The notes below the pieces were generated by a model. That model was not told where the DNA came from, did not search any database, and worked only from the letters and a program-made list of their open reading frames with translations. This document shows positions 20,541 to 32,495 of a stretch of 64,000 nt of DNA, one piece after another. Origin of the DNA: Harmothoe impar (taxonomy: Eukaryota; Annelida; Polychaeta; Phyllodocida; Polynoidae); assembly GCA_947462335.1 (NCBI GenBank), contig OX381719.1:67259534-67323533 (forward strand), given 5' to 3'. Numbering within the stretch: the first letter of the stretch is position 1; the number at the start of each line of letters is the position of its first letter. The position numbers and the translations under genes are program-made.

Positions 20541-23328
20541 CAGTCATCATGACAGGGTCACCAGATGCACCAAGCCTCTTTTTATTTTCACTGCACTGTA
20601 TGAACCCTCATGTTGGTCTACGGTCAAACTATCATTGAAAGGTTGCAATACAGTTGAATTTATTTGAGATGCAGCACGGAGTTCGCCTCCTTGATTTAAT
20701 GAATCTAGTTTTCTTCTCTACTGCAAGTCATAACATGTCCACATACAATACATGCACTCATGCCAGTCAAGCAATAACTGGTTCATTCCCCAAGCTGTAT
20801 TTTGGCTGACTTAGGGTAAAAACTGCCTATTCTGAATGGTCTTATCATGGAATCAAAATACTTCATAGGCTTCTATTTGGTTTATTGCCCAGGTTACCAT
20901 GCAAGCCTGCTATTGCTTAGTAACCGTTTATCATAATATTCGACTACCTCCACATTGAATAGAAGCATGTTGTCATCTTCTAAACAGGAATATGAACAAA
21001 GACATGATGGTCCTATCATATCAGGTGCCTTGACAGTGGGAAAATAATCAAACCCAAAAAAAACATAGCAAGTTTGTGCTGGTGGTAGGGCTTCCCATTG
21101 ATTATCAGTTCTCTGATGAGTTTGAATTTTTTGCCCCCATTTTTGGGGGGAGGAAAACGATCTGAGGTCCTTACCTTCCTTTTTTATTGAGCCGATCCAT
21201 GGTGCTGATACCAGACAACCCATCATGTCTGTGTAGGTTCCTCACATTCTTGTGGATTTCACCTTTGATGGACCTAGCAGTGAGTCTCACCAGGACCGGC
21301 ACCTTGAAGCCCGAGAAGAAATCATGTTCATTCCAACATATTTTGATTGTGTGTGATTGAATCAAAATAATGAAATCTATGGAAGATAAATGTTTGTTGC
21401 CTCTCTATTTACACATATTTATAAAAGATTTAATATACTTATACGAACCCCCAGGAAATACGGGTCTGTGGACTTCTGTGATATTCTTAGTATAAACAAT
21501 AAAATAATACTTACTTGCTTACCTGATACTACCTAGTCTTGGATTCAGAAGACTGTTGGTTTCAAGGAATGCTTTATCTCCGGTTTTGGAAGGAGAGTAA
21601 CAATGACAGGGAATGTTAGTCCCACTAGGGTATATTCAATAGGCACACACTCCAAGGTGGCCACATGTGGCAAGTAATTTCATCATTAAATATCTTGATT
21701 ATGAATATATTTCTGCACTTAACTGATATTTGCAATGTTCCACTATCATCATAGAGTATAGTAACTGCCATTACTGATCATAAGGATATAGAAAAATGTG
21801 TAAAAATGATAAAAAGTTGTCCATATATGATCATTAATTCCTCCTGTAAGACAAAAGGTAAGGGGTTATTTTAACTCTCAACATAGTTTGTTTAAAAACA
21901 GATGTAAATTACTTTCTTTGCAGTAGAGAAAAGTCCTTTCCCCTCTTTATACCCTTTTGCTATACACTACAATTTAAAAGTAACAGAATAATAGTTTTCT
22001 TTTTGTATTCATTAAGTCATGTTTTCCCTACTTACTGCAAAAACCTCCATTTTTATTTATGTACAGTATAGAATCATCTACAGATTGGTGCAGTACATGT
22101 ATAGGGTTGTGTAGGGTTGTGGCTTCTCTTCTTATGGAAAGAAATGCACAAGAGCAGCAAACCTTAAGTGAATCTACCTTAGGATAGATTAAAAGATATG
22201 AACATTTATCAGTAAAAGCTAACTTGGCCTCTCTAATTGCATGTGGAATTGGAGAGGGTTTCTCAATGTTGATAGCTTTGGCCACGGTACTGACTGTAAT
22301 AGCTGGGTCAATGTCATCTAGCATTACTAGATTGGCACCAGCAAATGACTATACAGTGTTTCCTTCATTACAAATTTGGGGCCTTTGCCAAGACAGTAAT
22401 TGATGAACTTCAATTTTGAGTTTTTAAAAGTTTTATTGGTAATCTCACCTCCAGGACTGACCAAATCATCAACATGCTTTTTTTGTAATAAATAAGTTGA
22501 GAACTTCTCTACATGTTCTCGCAACACAGTTTAATAAAAGTTTACACTATAACCTGCTGTATTAGCATGTGATATATGTAGGGAAACCAGCATCTCCATC
22601 CATTAAACATAAAGGTGCTACAATTTTCATTAGGCATTCATTCTTCCAGCTTTTGCTTTAATATTTTGAGATATGCCTCAGCATAATTCTGACTGTCTAA
22701 CCCTATCACCCAGCTGCTTTACTCTTCTGCTGAACCTGTGATCCTTATCACTATAAAGGACAGTTATTGTGGCATGGTGCCATGCATTGTCTTATTCAAA
22801 AGAAATTATTTCCAGGTACTGAGTTGAACAAGGTTTGTCGAAAGTTTTAATTTGGTGGTGTTTTAAGGGACCCATAATGTTTACATTGTTTTGTATTGTA
22901 TTGTATTGTAAATTCTTTTATTTATACTGAAAACATATAGGCATAAATGATTGCCTGTAATTATTTTGTATCCAGTCGATGGCATATATAATTCACTTGT
23001 AGATGAATAGCAAGTAACTAGTATGGTTTAGTACCATAGAAAAAGGATATTAGTATGAGATTTCGTGGATTTCAATAGCAATGAAAATATTGTCCCAAGC
23101 CCTGACAAGCATCTACTGTGAAAGTACTTATATTCACGGGTGTACATTTTTGCTGAGGCGGCAAAAAAGACCAATTCATGGGTATCTATTCCACTGTGTA
23201 TCATACAAGAATTTTGCAGATTTTTCATTTCCCTGAATATAGCGAAAAATTTATACCCAGTGAAACAAAGTATGACCAGAGTATTAGCGTGGCAGGATTG
23301 TAATTTCTGTGAGAGCATTCTATGAATT
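20541..23328. other. Noncoding intergenic stretch
   Basis: AT-rich, with a short ATTGT pentanucleotide run near 22,890-22,910. Two minus-strand frames at 22,028-22,324 and 22,327-22,527 read as one stretch if a frame change is allowed, but I could not tie them to a family. No gene is called. Confidence 0.5.
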
Positions 23329-24310
23329 TCAAAACCTCACTACTAGTGTGTCAAATGGTGGTTTGCTGAAGTCAGTGTGTTTGGTGATGACAAAGTCAAG
23401 TTTCTTGAAGGGATCTGAATCCTCGAAATTTACATAACTAGAGAAGGGAAAGTGCATGTTGACTTTGTGTGGGTACTCGAACCGAGCATCCTGAATGTTC
23501 AGCATGGTCCCTGCCTCAATGTATACAGCTTCCTTCAGGTACATGGTCAGGGTCTCCGGCTGCACCTCTAGGCACTCAATGAGGGAGCCATAGGACACCA
23601 GGAACGAGCCAGGTTCTGTAAATGTTAGTCCTATAAGTGTGAACCCCTGTGTTGTGCATTTTATGGAGAAGGTGTAAACTCCAGCCTGACTAGTGTCCCA
23701 TACATCCGGTAACTTCACAGATACTGTGAGATCCTTTGTCTCCCACTGCTTCATACACGGGAATGGTGGGTTGGATTTGTCAGCAGCACAAAGGTACCGT
23801 AACACCTGTAACTCCTCCTGTCCATTCAGAAAGTTCTTCCCCGAGACCTCACTCACAAACTCCTCTTGTTTCATGCTGCAGAAGGGGATTTTCCTCAGGA
23901 GAGGACCCAACATCTTACGTTTGTTTGCCATATTGACAGGAATATCCTTTTCCTCACATTCCTGCTCTGACCATGTCTGGCAGAACTTGAAGATATCTAC
24001 CTCCCTCATGGAAAGTTGGTCATAATCCAGGATCACCTCAACTGTTTGTCTGGTGATGTGATACTCTTCTAGTCCCCGAGTTTCTAAACTTTTACTGCAG
24101 GTTAAATAATGCAAGCAGGCCTTGGTGAGAGATGCCTCATTGAAGAAGACTGCATGGTCTAGGATCTCTGCCCATGTCAGCTCATTCACAGAGCCCAGCA
24201 GAAACTCCATACACTTTGCCTTCAACACCTTGACATCATACTTCTCAGCACAATATGCCATGTGAAGCGCCTTGGTGGTTGTCAGAACTGTGTCGTCAAG
24301 GTAGAGATAT
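23329..24310 (-). CDS. BTB-BACK-PHR protein gene, exon 2
   Basis: This exon continues the BTB fold (YLYLDDTVLTTTKALHMAYCAEKY), followed by a BACK domain (about residues 115-240 of the protein) and a C-terminal PHR-like beta domain (about 255-410, with FSIKCTTQGFTLIGLTFTEPG). The acceptor is TTTTAG at its 5' edge, and it ends in a normal stop. BTBD1/2/3/6-type proteins with this layout are substrate adaptors for Cullin-3 ubiquitin ligases. The total length of 410 aa is somewhat below the vertebrate members. It shows no frame damage, so it is probably a functional cellular gene. Confidence 0.9.
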
Positions 24311-24545
24311 CTAAAACAAGGTAGATATTTCTTAGGTATTTGACAAAGCATTGAGTGCATTGAGCATATGTAAACATATAATAATGTGTGTGTATTACAC
24401 AAGGAACTTGGTGTGGAGTTCCTTGTAAATAGACACCACCAACAATTAACGTTATTAATTTTCAAGAAATCATGAACTATTTGTCATGGGATTGAGAAGG
24501 GTGTTAGAGTGAACAAGAAGTAAAAATAAATCGCCATGGTCATAC
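24311..24545 (-). other. Intron of the BTB gene (235 bp)
   Basis: GT (gtatga) at the 5' side and AG (ttgttttag) at the 3' side in minus-strand reading. It divides a codon for Arg within the BTB domain. Confidence 0.85.
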
Positions 24546-24796
24546 CTGAGGAAGTCCATAAAGATATCAGGCTCTATGTCTGAAATCTCCATTTCATCCC
24601 CTGGCTGTCCCAGCTCACTGTGGAACATGGTGAAGAACACACAACTTCTTGCCTTCAGGATGAGGCGGTGTGCCTTGATGGTCTCTGTAGTGTTGGGGAA
24701 CCTGAACGTGATGTCTGTGTCAATCTCATTCTCAAACATAAAGTAGATACTGGCAGACAGTGTTTTACCAGACTGCCAGTCGGTGGCCATTGCCAT
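24546..24796 (-). CDS. BTB-BACK-PHR protein gene, exon 1
   Basis: It starts at an ATG (a second Met follows two codons later) and encodes the N-terminal BTB/POZ half: DWQSGKTLSASIYFMFEN, then ITFRFP...IKAHRLILKARSCVFFTMF and ISDIEPDIFMDFLR. The exon ends at a GTATGA donor. Joining to 24,310 keeps the frame (251 + 982 nt = 411 codons including the stop). The BTB domain mediates dimerisation and Cullin-3 binding. Confidence 0.9.
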
Positions 24797-24949
24797 TATA
24801 AATCAGTCTACAGGTTGGCTGTTGTCCTGTGTTCTTCCTTGTTCTTTAAGTCTGTGCTAAATGGAAATAATAATCATATTTGTCCCTTTGAAGGATGCTA
24901 TCATTATTGTCAACATGAAGCACCAAAACCATGCACCAATGCCTATCAG

Positions 24950-25110
24950 TATGACAACAATCACACTGGTAAGTAACTAGACACTGCTGTATTGGTGCAT
25001 TGTGCTGACCATTGGTTGTTAAATCATAACAGCAGGGACGTCCTGGTGCATTAGTGTGAGTTTCTGGCACATGCTGCATTCATGAACAATGAATACACAC
25101 AAATCAAAAC
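24950..25110. repeat. Palindromic 'tgcatcatgctg'-type repeat
   Basis: Member of a dispersed family with 'catgatgcatgaatgcag' arms around a central 'gagtaactcg'-like loop. Other copies are at about 28,230-28,300, 39,366-39,425, 41,088-41,152, 41,228-41,290, 41,320-41,370 and 42,984-43,045. Confidence 0.4.
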
Positions 25111-25264
25111 GTTTAGCTAACATACAAGACGTCTCTTTCTCTGTCAGGAGAGAGTTTATAGCATTTGAGAACAGTAAAATGAAATATGTATTATTATTAT
25201 CATTATTGGAGGACCGTAGGGGTGCTCGGTTCTTAACAGGTTGATAATCAAGTAATTCAATCCA

Positions 25265-26215
25265 TGAGTGAGGAAGTTAGGGCATGGATAAATGAGTAAA
25301 TCAGGTAGTGAGTGAGTGAATAAATATACATGAGTTAGTGTGTGAGTAAATGAGTGAACAATGGAGTGCATGTGCATGTGTGTGCGTGAACAAGTGAATG
25401 AGTTTATAAGTAAGTACATAAATGATGGAGTGAGCAAGTGAGCTATAAGGTGAATGAATGAGTGTGTATTCTAGAGAGTGGGTACAGAAGAAAGTGATTA
25501 AGTGCATGTGTGAGTGAGTGTGTGAGTGAGATGATTTAGGGAGTGAGATAGTGAGTAAGTAGGTTATTGTGTGCATGCATGCATGAGTGAGTGAGTAAGT
25601 CAGAGCTACTTATTGACTCCCACACTCAAATACTCTAGTTAAGTAAATGTGTGGGTAACTAGGGCCAGTTGGTGGGTGAATGAGTGTGTTAGAAAGTGAG
25701 TGAGCAAGTATGGTATTGACGAGTCAGTGAGTGAGGGTCAGTGTCACTGAGTTAATGAATGAGTGAGTGAGTTAGTGAGTGAGTCAGATAGTGTGTGACA
25801 GAGGGAGTGAGTGAATGAGTGAGTAAGCGAGTGTATGAGTGAGTAAGTGAGTGAGTGAGTGAATGAGTGAGTGAGTGAATGAGTGAGTGAGTGAGTCAGT
25901 AAGTGAGTGAGTGAGTGAGTGAGTGAGTGAGTGAATGAGTGAGTGAGTGAATGAGTGAGTGAGTGAGTCAGTAAGTGAGTGAGTGAGTGAGTGAGTGAGT
26001 GAGTGAGTGTATGAGTGAGTAAGTGAGTGAGTGAGTGAATGAGTGAGTGAGTGAATGAGTGAGTGAGTGAGTCAGTAAGTGAGTGAGTGAGTGAGTGAAT
26101 GAGTGAGTGAGTGAGTGAGTGGGTTAGTCAGACAGGCTGTGACAACGTAAGTGAGTGAATGAGTGAGTAAATAAGTCAGACAGTGTGTGACAGAGTGAGT
26201 AAATGGGAAAAGGGG
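25265..26215 (+). repeat. GTGA/GAGT tetranucleotide microsatellite
   Basis: Nearly 1 kb of (GTGA)n with interspersed GTAA, GTCA and GAAT variants, densest from 25,790 to 26,120. Confidence 0.95.
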
Positions 26216-26659
26216 TTGTAGGGATCCCTCCCAGACTTAAGCTAGAATGCCCTGCCCCCTCCACCATGGGAGAGGGCAGGGCATTTGTCCTGGATGAGGA
26301 TGAGGAAAGTTCACCAACAATTGATATCAGTGACAATGATAATAATGATGCAGTCTAATATAGGTTTACCACCCTTTACTTGGCCCTGATCAGGGCTTCA
26401 CAATGTCATCTAAACGGGATGAATATTGCAATTTCAATTCCTCTGGCAATAAAATAACTACAATAGATTGTAATATCCTAAATGCCTCTGATGATTCAAT
26501 TGATAAAACAAATTTGTACAGTTACAATATGACATACTTCAAATGATATCAATGGTAAACAAAGGTGTTTAACACTAGAGGTGAAAAGATAAATCCAAGT
26601 CTGAAACCCAGATCTGTTCCTATATGTCCTTCACCTGGACCAATCAGAGCCGTCATCCA

Positions 26660-26795
26660 ATGACATACCTTAGAAACTTGTAAACACCTACCTGGATACC
26701 TGATAGACTTGTAAACACCTACCTGGATACCTGATAGACTTGTAAACACCTACCTGGATACCTTATAGACTTATAAAAACCTACCTGGATAACTT
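26660..26795 (+). repeat. Tandem repeat of about 33 bp, four copies
   Basis: 'ttgtaaacacctacctggat' followed by 'acctgatagac' recurs four times, the last with changes. The sequences on either side (26,216-26,660 and 26,795-27,380) show no gene. Confidence 0.85.
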
Positions 26796-27381
26796 AGGGC
26801 TGGTTACATGAATACCTTGGGTAGTATTTCAAACCATGGTACTATATGTATCTAGTCAGGGTAGCACCCACCTGCTCAGCTGCTGGTCCTGCTGCTCTAG
26901 TAACACACTGACCTTACTCAAGGTGCAAGGCAGGGGGGGGGGGAGAACACTGCAATAAGGACATATAGTGGTAGAATCATGAACTAAGCCTCATGCACCC
27001 TGAATATCTATAGGACAAGCTCCCAGCATGACTCACTAGTGTATTGTGGGGACTAATACTGTGGGAACTAATGATACAACAACTGTAGCAGCAGGAGTTG
27101 TGAAAATGTCTCATTAGTAATTGTTGAACAATAACAGCTTCAATAGACTTCAACAGAATAAAATGTATCAACTGCTCAAGGTGAGCTTATTTCTGTATTT
27201 CGGAAAATTACAATGTCAACTTAAGAGGGGTGAATTTTCTCTTTTCATGCATAGATATACCTGCTGATAGCAAGACGTGTTGCCTTCAGCTCATAGTTCT
27301 ACCACTTTGTGTCCTTGCAGCGGTGTCCATCCCCCCAGTCTGCCCCCCAGGTGGTGACGGTCGTGCTCTAGTTATTCATGC

Positions 27382-28150
27382 TACAGTCGACTCCCTCTAT
27401 TATGGACACCCTTGGGAGTTTTTAAAAGTGGCCGCATAAAAGAGGTGGCTGAAGTGGGGGGGGAGTCTATAGAGATATGTGGAATTGACCTTTGTACTAA
27501 TAATTCAGTAGCCTACCGGTAGATCTGTTCATTTTAGCTGCTATAGTGGACTTATTGAATTAAAGGTGATGTGTAAATAATACAAAAGTAGGGTGTTATG
27601 AATCCTCAGTCACTTTCATTTTTAAAGCCAATGCACATACAGACAATATATTACTTTAGAAAAGGGTGCCCCCCCCCCCCCCTCACCCCTCACCAGTTTA
27701 TGTCTGAGCTGCAGATGGGTCTAAGTAGGGCATTGTCTGTTCACCAAGAAGTCGGCAAGGTGTTAACGCTATGAGCCCCTTCACCTGTACCCCCCCCCCC
27801 GCTACCACTAAGCTGGGCCCTGACACCTTCCACTCAGTGCTTAGTACATTGTTCATGCACTCTGCCAGGCATATATGCTGGGTCACCTGAAAACACATTC
27901 AAATAAAGAATTGAGCCACATTTATTCTTTCTGAAATTAAGATGGCCGTAATGGAGGGAGTAATTAGTCATTTGGAACTGGGATATAAGTGTCCGCAGGG
28001 AAAGGCCGCATTAGAGGGGTGACAGTGCTGAAGGGGGAGGGAGATTCTTGGATTAAAATAACAGGAAAGACTGTTGGCACTTTCCAAAAATGGCCTTCAT
28101 GGCGGGGTTGCCGCATTGGAGGGGTGGCCATTAGGAGGGAGTTGACTGTA
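27382..28150. mobile_element. Nonautonomous TIR DNA transposon (about 770 bp)
   Basis: The ends TACAGTCGACTCCCTC and GAGGGAGTTGACTGTA are inverted copies with one mismatch and include the TA dinucleotide expected for Tc1/mariner-like targets. No transposase frame is present inside. Cytosine runs occur at about 27,670 and 27,791. Confidence 0.7.
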
Positions 28151-28592
28151 TTGCTCAAATATCAGACATGCTATGTGGTTAACCCTTTAAGGATGGCATG
28201 TAACTGCACTGTATGATATGATATGATGCACTAACACAGCCCTGACAAGTAATTTATCGATGCTGCATTGATGCATCATGCTGAGCAGTGTATCAGCCCA
28301 TAGGGTTGGTATGATCCTTAAATGCAGTGACAAACAGAGGTACAGCACAGCATGCTAGCTGTCCTGTAAGGGCATGGCTGGTGTCTAGGTATGGTCTGTT
28401 TGTTATCAATGGTCGCAGAACATGAATAATTAAGCAGCGAAGAAGCTACCCGGTGGTCACAACACTACTTACTAGGTGATTAATATGTGCTGCACTGCAG
28501 TGGATAATGGGGAGCTCAAACAATGTTAAATTGTAGGATGCAAGCTTGTGAAACACTAGTATGCAGACCATGGATGCTTTCTACACTATAAC

Positions 28593-28767
28593 GTGCCAGG
28601 AACGAACCTGCGTTCATGGGTATAATTAGTATCGATTAAGAGTGGCGGGAATCACCGGGTAACATAGCCAGCGCGCATGCGCATTGTTCAACTTCCGTCC
28701 TGCTCGGGGTGGATCCGCCATATTGCTTTGGGAACTCGAGGAGTGCAGTCGCCAGCGTGTAATTTTT
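28593..28767 (+). promoter_or_regulatory. Repeat A1 with promoter motifs (YR element 2)
   Basis: The 175-bp left terminal repeat contains GCGCATGCGC (28,673-28,682; NRF1-type) and CCGCCATATTG (28,715-28,725; YY1-type). No TATA box is near. Copy A2 is at 33,631-33,805. It is probably the element promoter. Confidence 0.65.
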
Positions 28768-28983
28768 GATATTTAACCTGAAATAAGGTGTATTATCATT
28801 TAATAAGAGGCGGAGAGCTGCATGAAGGTATTATCTACGGGTCCTGAGAAGCTGGAGGATAATTGTAAGAGAAGAGGGATTCTAGACCGGATTTTGCTGT
28901 GCGGTGAGCGAAGCCGGTGGTTTCTCGGAGTCGCCATCTTGTGTAAACGTTGGAACTAAGAAACAACAACAAACGCACGTGTT

Positions 28984-30414
28984 ATGCCAGTGTGTGAGAT
29001 CTGTCAAGGACATTACGATGGCAGGACTAACCCTAAGAGTAAGTTATGTAGGACTTGCTCAGGGCTGTCCCATGAGGACGACGATCAGGATTGTGGAAAG
29101 GGATTTATTGACGAGAAAGATGTTGGTACGAGTGTCGTGAAGGGTTCAAACGGCGCCCGGAGACTGGATACGAAGGAAGACCATGGTGTGGGTAGATCTC
29201 ATGCCGCTAAGGGAGGTGGACTTAGATTACCAGATTACATTGATCCAACGGGAAGTGTGCGCCATGTCCATAGCCCAGAGGAGGGCTCGTCAGGAGGTGT
29301 GGTTCGAAACCCATCAATGGTAGAACATTTTGGCGAAGGAGGTTACAGTGCTACAAAGGCGATGATGGTGAATGCTCTGAGAAAAGAGCTAGAGGAAGAA
29401 CGGTCGGTATTATTGGATTATGAAGAAGGCCAAGAGATTGCTAGACTTAGGGCTGAGCTGGCTGAGGTACGACGTAAGAAGGTAGTGGCGGAGATGAAAA
29501 AAGTGAAAATGCAGGATTTTGCTGATGAGTGTGACGCAGAGGTATTAGTCCAATCTCGGAGAAGAGACAATATGATCGATAAGGCCATAAAAAATGATGC
29601 TCGTCGGCAGCAGAGGATTCAGGAAGCCCATGATGGAGCTGTTGGTGATCAGACTTCTGAAGATAGTGCTGAGGAAGAGGAAGTCGTGGAAGAAGAGATA
29701 CCTGTAGTTGAGGAAGAGGACAAGAAGTCGAAGGGGAAGGGGAAGAAAAAGAAGCCCAAGCCTAAGAAGGCCAAGCCAAAACGTCCGAAGTCCAAGAAGT
29801 CCAAGGGAAAAGACAGTGGTGGTGATACTTCAGGAGATTCTTCAGAGTCAGATGATAGTGAGCGTGAGTTTGACTTCAGTCTAAAGCGTTTGGTTCCCTC
29901 AGATCAGAAAAAGAAGGCCCTCAATTACAAGGAGGTTCTTTATTATTCTCTGAAGGATGTGGAGAAGCTGCTGGAGAAAGGAGAAAACGTGGGTCCTTAC
30001 GTCAGTCATCTGCGCTTCATGGCAGGGAAAGACGTAAATGCTTATAAATACGAGAATATAATGAGATATGACTCGTGTGTACGCAGGAAAGCCGCTGATG
30101 ATGGGTTGAGAGCTTTTGGTGAAAGGGATACAGACGATGTACACGAGAACTTGGGGAGTGATGCTGTGATGGTGAGGGGAGATAGAGGTAGGGGTAGGGG
30201 GGGATGGAGGGGAGGGAGGGGAAGGGGAAATGGGGTACCAGATCTTAGTAATCAAATCTGCTATAAGTGGAATGATGGTGTTTGTATGTGGGGTGAAAGA
30301 TGTTTTCGTAGGCATGGTTGTATAGAGTGTGGGGCTAGAGAACATGTGGGGTCAAGATGCCCGTCAAGTAGGGGGAGGGGGGGGGAGCGGGGGGGGGGGA
30401 TGGGTCCTAGGTAG
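28984..30414 (+). CDS. Gag-like protein of YR retroelement 2
   Basis: 476 aa from an ATG. The N-terminus holds two CxxC pairs (CEICQGHYDG ... CRTC) that suggest a zinc finger. The middle is a charged helix followed by a very Lys/Glu-rich stretch (about residues 225-295). A globular block then precedes a Gly/Arg-rich RNA-binding region, a CCCH-type finger (CYKWNDGVCMWGERCFRRH) and a CCHC knuckle (CIECGAREHVGSRC). These features fit RNA binding and particle formation. The stop is a TAG; the same frame stays open after it into RT. Confidence 0.85.
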   Translation: MPVCEICQGHYDGRTNPKSKLCRTCSGLSHEDDDQDCGKGFIDEKDVGTSVVKGSNGARRLDTKEDHGVGRSHAAKGGGLRLPDYIDPTGSVRHVHSPEEGSSGGVVRNPSMVEHFGEGGYSATKAMMVNALRKELEEERSVLLDYEEGQEIARLRAELAEVRRKKVVAEMKKVKMQDFADECDAEVLVQSRRRDNMIDKAIKNDARRQQRIQEAHDGAVGDQTSEDSAEEEEVVEEEIPVVEEEDKKSKGKGKKKKPKPKKAKPKRPKSKKSKGKDSGGDTSGDSSESDDSEREFDFSLKRLVPSDQKKKALNYKEVLYYSLKDVEKLLEKGENVGPYVSHLRFMAGKDVNAYKYENIMRYDSCVRRKAADDGLRAFGERDTDDVHENLGSDAVMVRGDRGRGRGGWRGGRGRGNGVPDLSNQICYKWNDGVCMWGERCFRRHGCIECGAREHVGSRCPSSRGRGGERGGGMGPR

Positions 30415-30465
30415 GGGGGGCAGCTGGTGTGTTTGGAACTGTGTGTATGCTTGAGTGTATGTGTT

Positions 30466-32452
30466 ATGTGGATTTTGGCTTTCAAAATATGTTTGAATGT
30501 GTTGTCAAGTATAGTGGTAGCACAGGAATATTGTCAGTATTTGTTGTGTAAGACTGATAGTAACCTAAATATAGACGTGTTGAATGTAGAAGCTTTATGT
30601 TGTGCGAAGGCTAGATGGCCTATAATGTGGGAGGAACTGCGTATTTATGAAAGTAATTTTGATATGTATGTACGTATACTGTTAGATACGGTAGTAGAGT
30701 TGTATAAGAGTTATCCTACCGGGTCTGTTGGGAATTTGATTGTAAGTAATAATGTCGATATGTCAGAACCTGTGATTGAATTCTTAGAGAGATGGGGTTC
30801 TTTTGCTTTATGTCAACGCGTTTGTATACATATGATTAATGATGTGAGAATTCTTCTTAAGCCTTGTGAGATGCTGAAGGAATGTGTACTGTCAGGGCGT
30901 TGGGATGAGAACATGTCATACATTTGGAAGAGCAGTCTGTTGGGTTGTGAAATAGTTAATCAAAATATTAATACTATTTATGACATGAGAAATTATTTGT
31001 CTATTAGTAAAGAGAAGGCTGTAGAATGTATGGATATTATTGTACGGGAGGAATTGGAGGAAGGTATAATTAGTGTTGTTACTGAGAAACCAAAATGTAT
31101 TCATGCGTTGGGTGCTGTTTCTAAAGATGATGGTACCAATATTAGATGTATCACTGATGCAAGTCGTCCGAAAGGCATAAGTATTAATAATTTTATGGAC
31201 GAGGTGGTTGAGAAGTTCAATTATGTGGCAGTGAAAAATGTGGCCAAAGATTTAACTGAGAATTGTTATATGTTTGTTTTGGATATTAAAGGGGCGTATC
31301 GTTCTATACCGGTATTAGGTGAACATCGTAATTTACAAGGTTTCAGGTGGATGATAAATGGAATTAATGAATTACTTGTTAATAATAGTTTGGCTTTCGG
31401 GTTAAAGTCAGCTCCATATATATTTACACAGTACACTGAATTTATTGTGAGATGTATGCGTGCTAAAGGGTTTGTCCGTACATACGGGTATCTAGACGAC
31501 TTCATAGTGATGGAGGATAATGAAGAGATGTGTTGGTATGCTTTAAATACACTTATGTTGATGTTACGGAGATTTGGGTTTTATATTAATTTTAAGAAAT
31601 TAATTACACCAAGACAGCGGATACGGTATTTAGGTATAGAATTGGATTCTACTGATTTAAAGTTGTACCTACCAGTTGATAAGTTGTTAAAGCTGAAGAA
31701 TATGATTGGTGATTATCAAAAAATGATGAAATGTTCGAAAAAGGAATTACAATGTTTGGTGGGATTGTTATCTCATTGTAGTACTGTGATTAGAGGGGGA
31801 CGCACTTTTTCTAGGAGAGCTATTGACTTGATTAACTCAGCTCAGGGTCAGAATGATATGATTGTGTTATCAGAAATGTTTCATGATGATTTAAAATGGT
31901 GGCGTGCCTTCGCTGTAATGTTCAATGGTTGTGCGTCTATAATTGATTTGAATTTTGCAAATTGTGTTACTATGTATTCTGATGCCTCAATGATAGGATT
32001 TGGAGCGAGTTGTAATAATGATTGGTTTCAAGGTTATTGGACTGATGGAAATAAGGAGGATTTTGATTATCCAGGACATGTAGAAGTAGGTCCTGATGAG
32101 GTGTTAAATAGTTCAGCTGAGAGAGAGCTATGGCCAATTTTAATGGCAACAATAAGATGGGGGAAATTTTGGAAGAATAAGGCGATACACGCCTTTACTG
32201 ACAATGTGGCAGTGGAAGTGATGTTGAGAACAGGGAGGTCAAGGAATAAGCTGTGTATGCAGTGGTTAAGAGAGATATTTTGGTGTTCTTTTGTGTTTAA
32301 TTTTGAGATATTTCCGCACCGTATCAGTAGTAAAGAGAATATATTTTGTGATGGTCTGTCACGTGTATTGGGTAGTAATGCCAGAAAAATTGTGAGGGAT
32401 TATGCAAAGAACCGTACCTTCTGCTGTTTGAGCCCTGGTGTGGGACATATTG
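30466..32452 (+). CDS. Reverse transcriptase-RNase H of YR retroelement 2
   Basis: Start taken at the first ATG (30,466), although the frame is open without stops from just after the gag TAG, so a gag-RT readthrough product is possible. RT motifs are CIHALGAVSKD, ITDASRPKG, GAYRSIPV, LAFGLKSAP and the catalytic YLDDFIV. RNase H shows YSDASMIGFGAS, ERELWPILMATIRWG, TDNVAVEVML and DGLSRVLG. The unspliced frame runs to a TAA at 32,455-32,457. A GT donor at 32,453 would instead link it to the recombinase in frame, so the coding end is put at 32,452. Confidence 0.92.
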
Positions 32453-32495
32453 GTTAAAATTTAATTAATTCTTTTTATTTTTTTCTTGTCTGTAG
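32453..32495 (+). other. Candidate 43-nt intron joining RT-RNase H to recombinase
   Basis: It begins GTTAAA and ends with a long T/C tract and TCTGTAG. Removing it joins frame 1 (RT) to frame 2 (recombinase) without loss of register. The recombinase frame has no ATG near its start, which supports splicing. Confidence 0.6.

Noticed and set aside
22028..22527. Two minus-strand frames that could join into one coding stretch
   Set aside because: They need a frame change, have no recognisable domain and lack clear splice sites or a start; left as noncoding.
25156..25576. Minus-strand frames rich in His, Thr and Ser
   Set aside because: Translation of the GTGA microsatellite.
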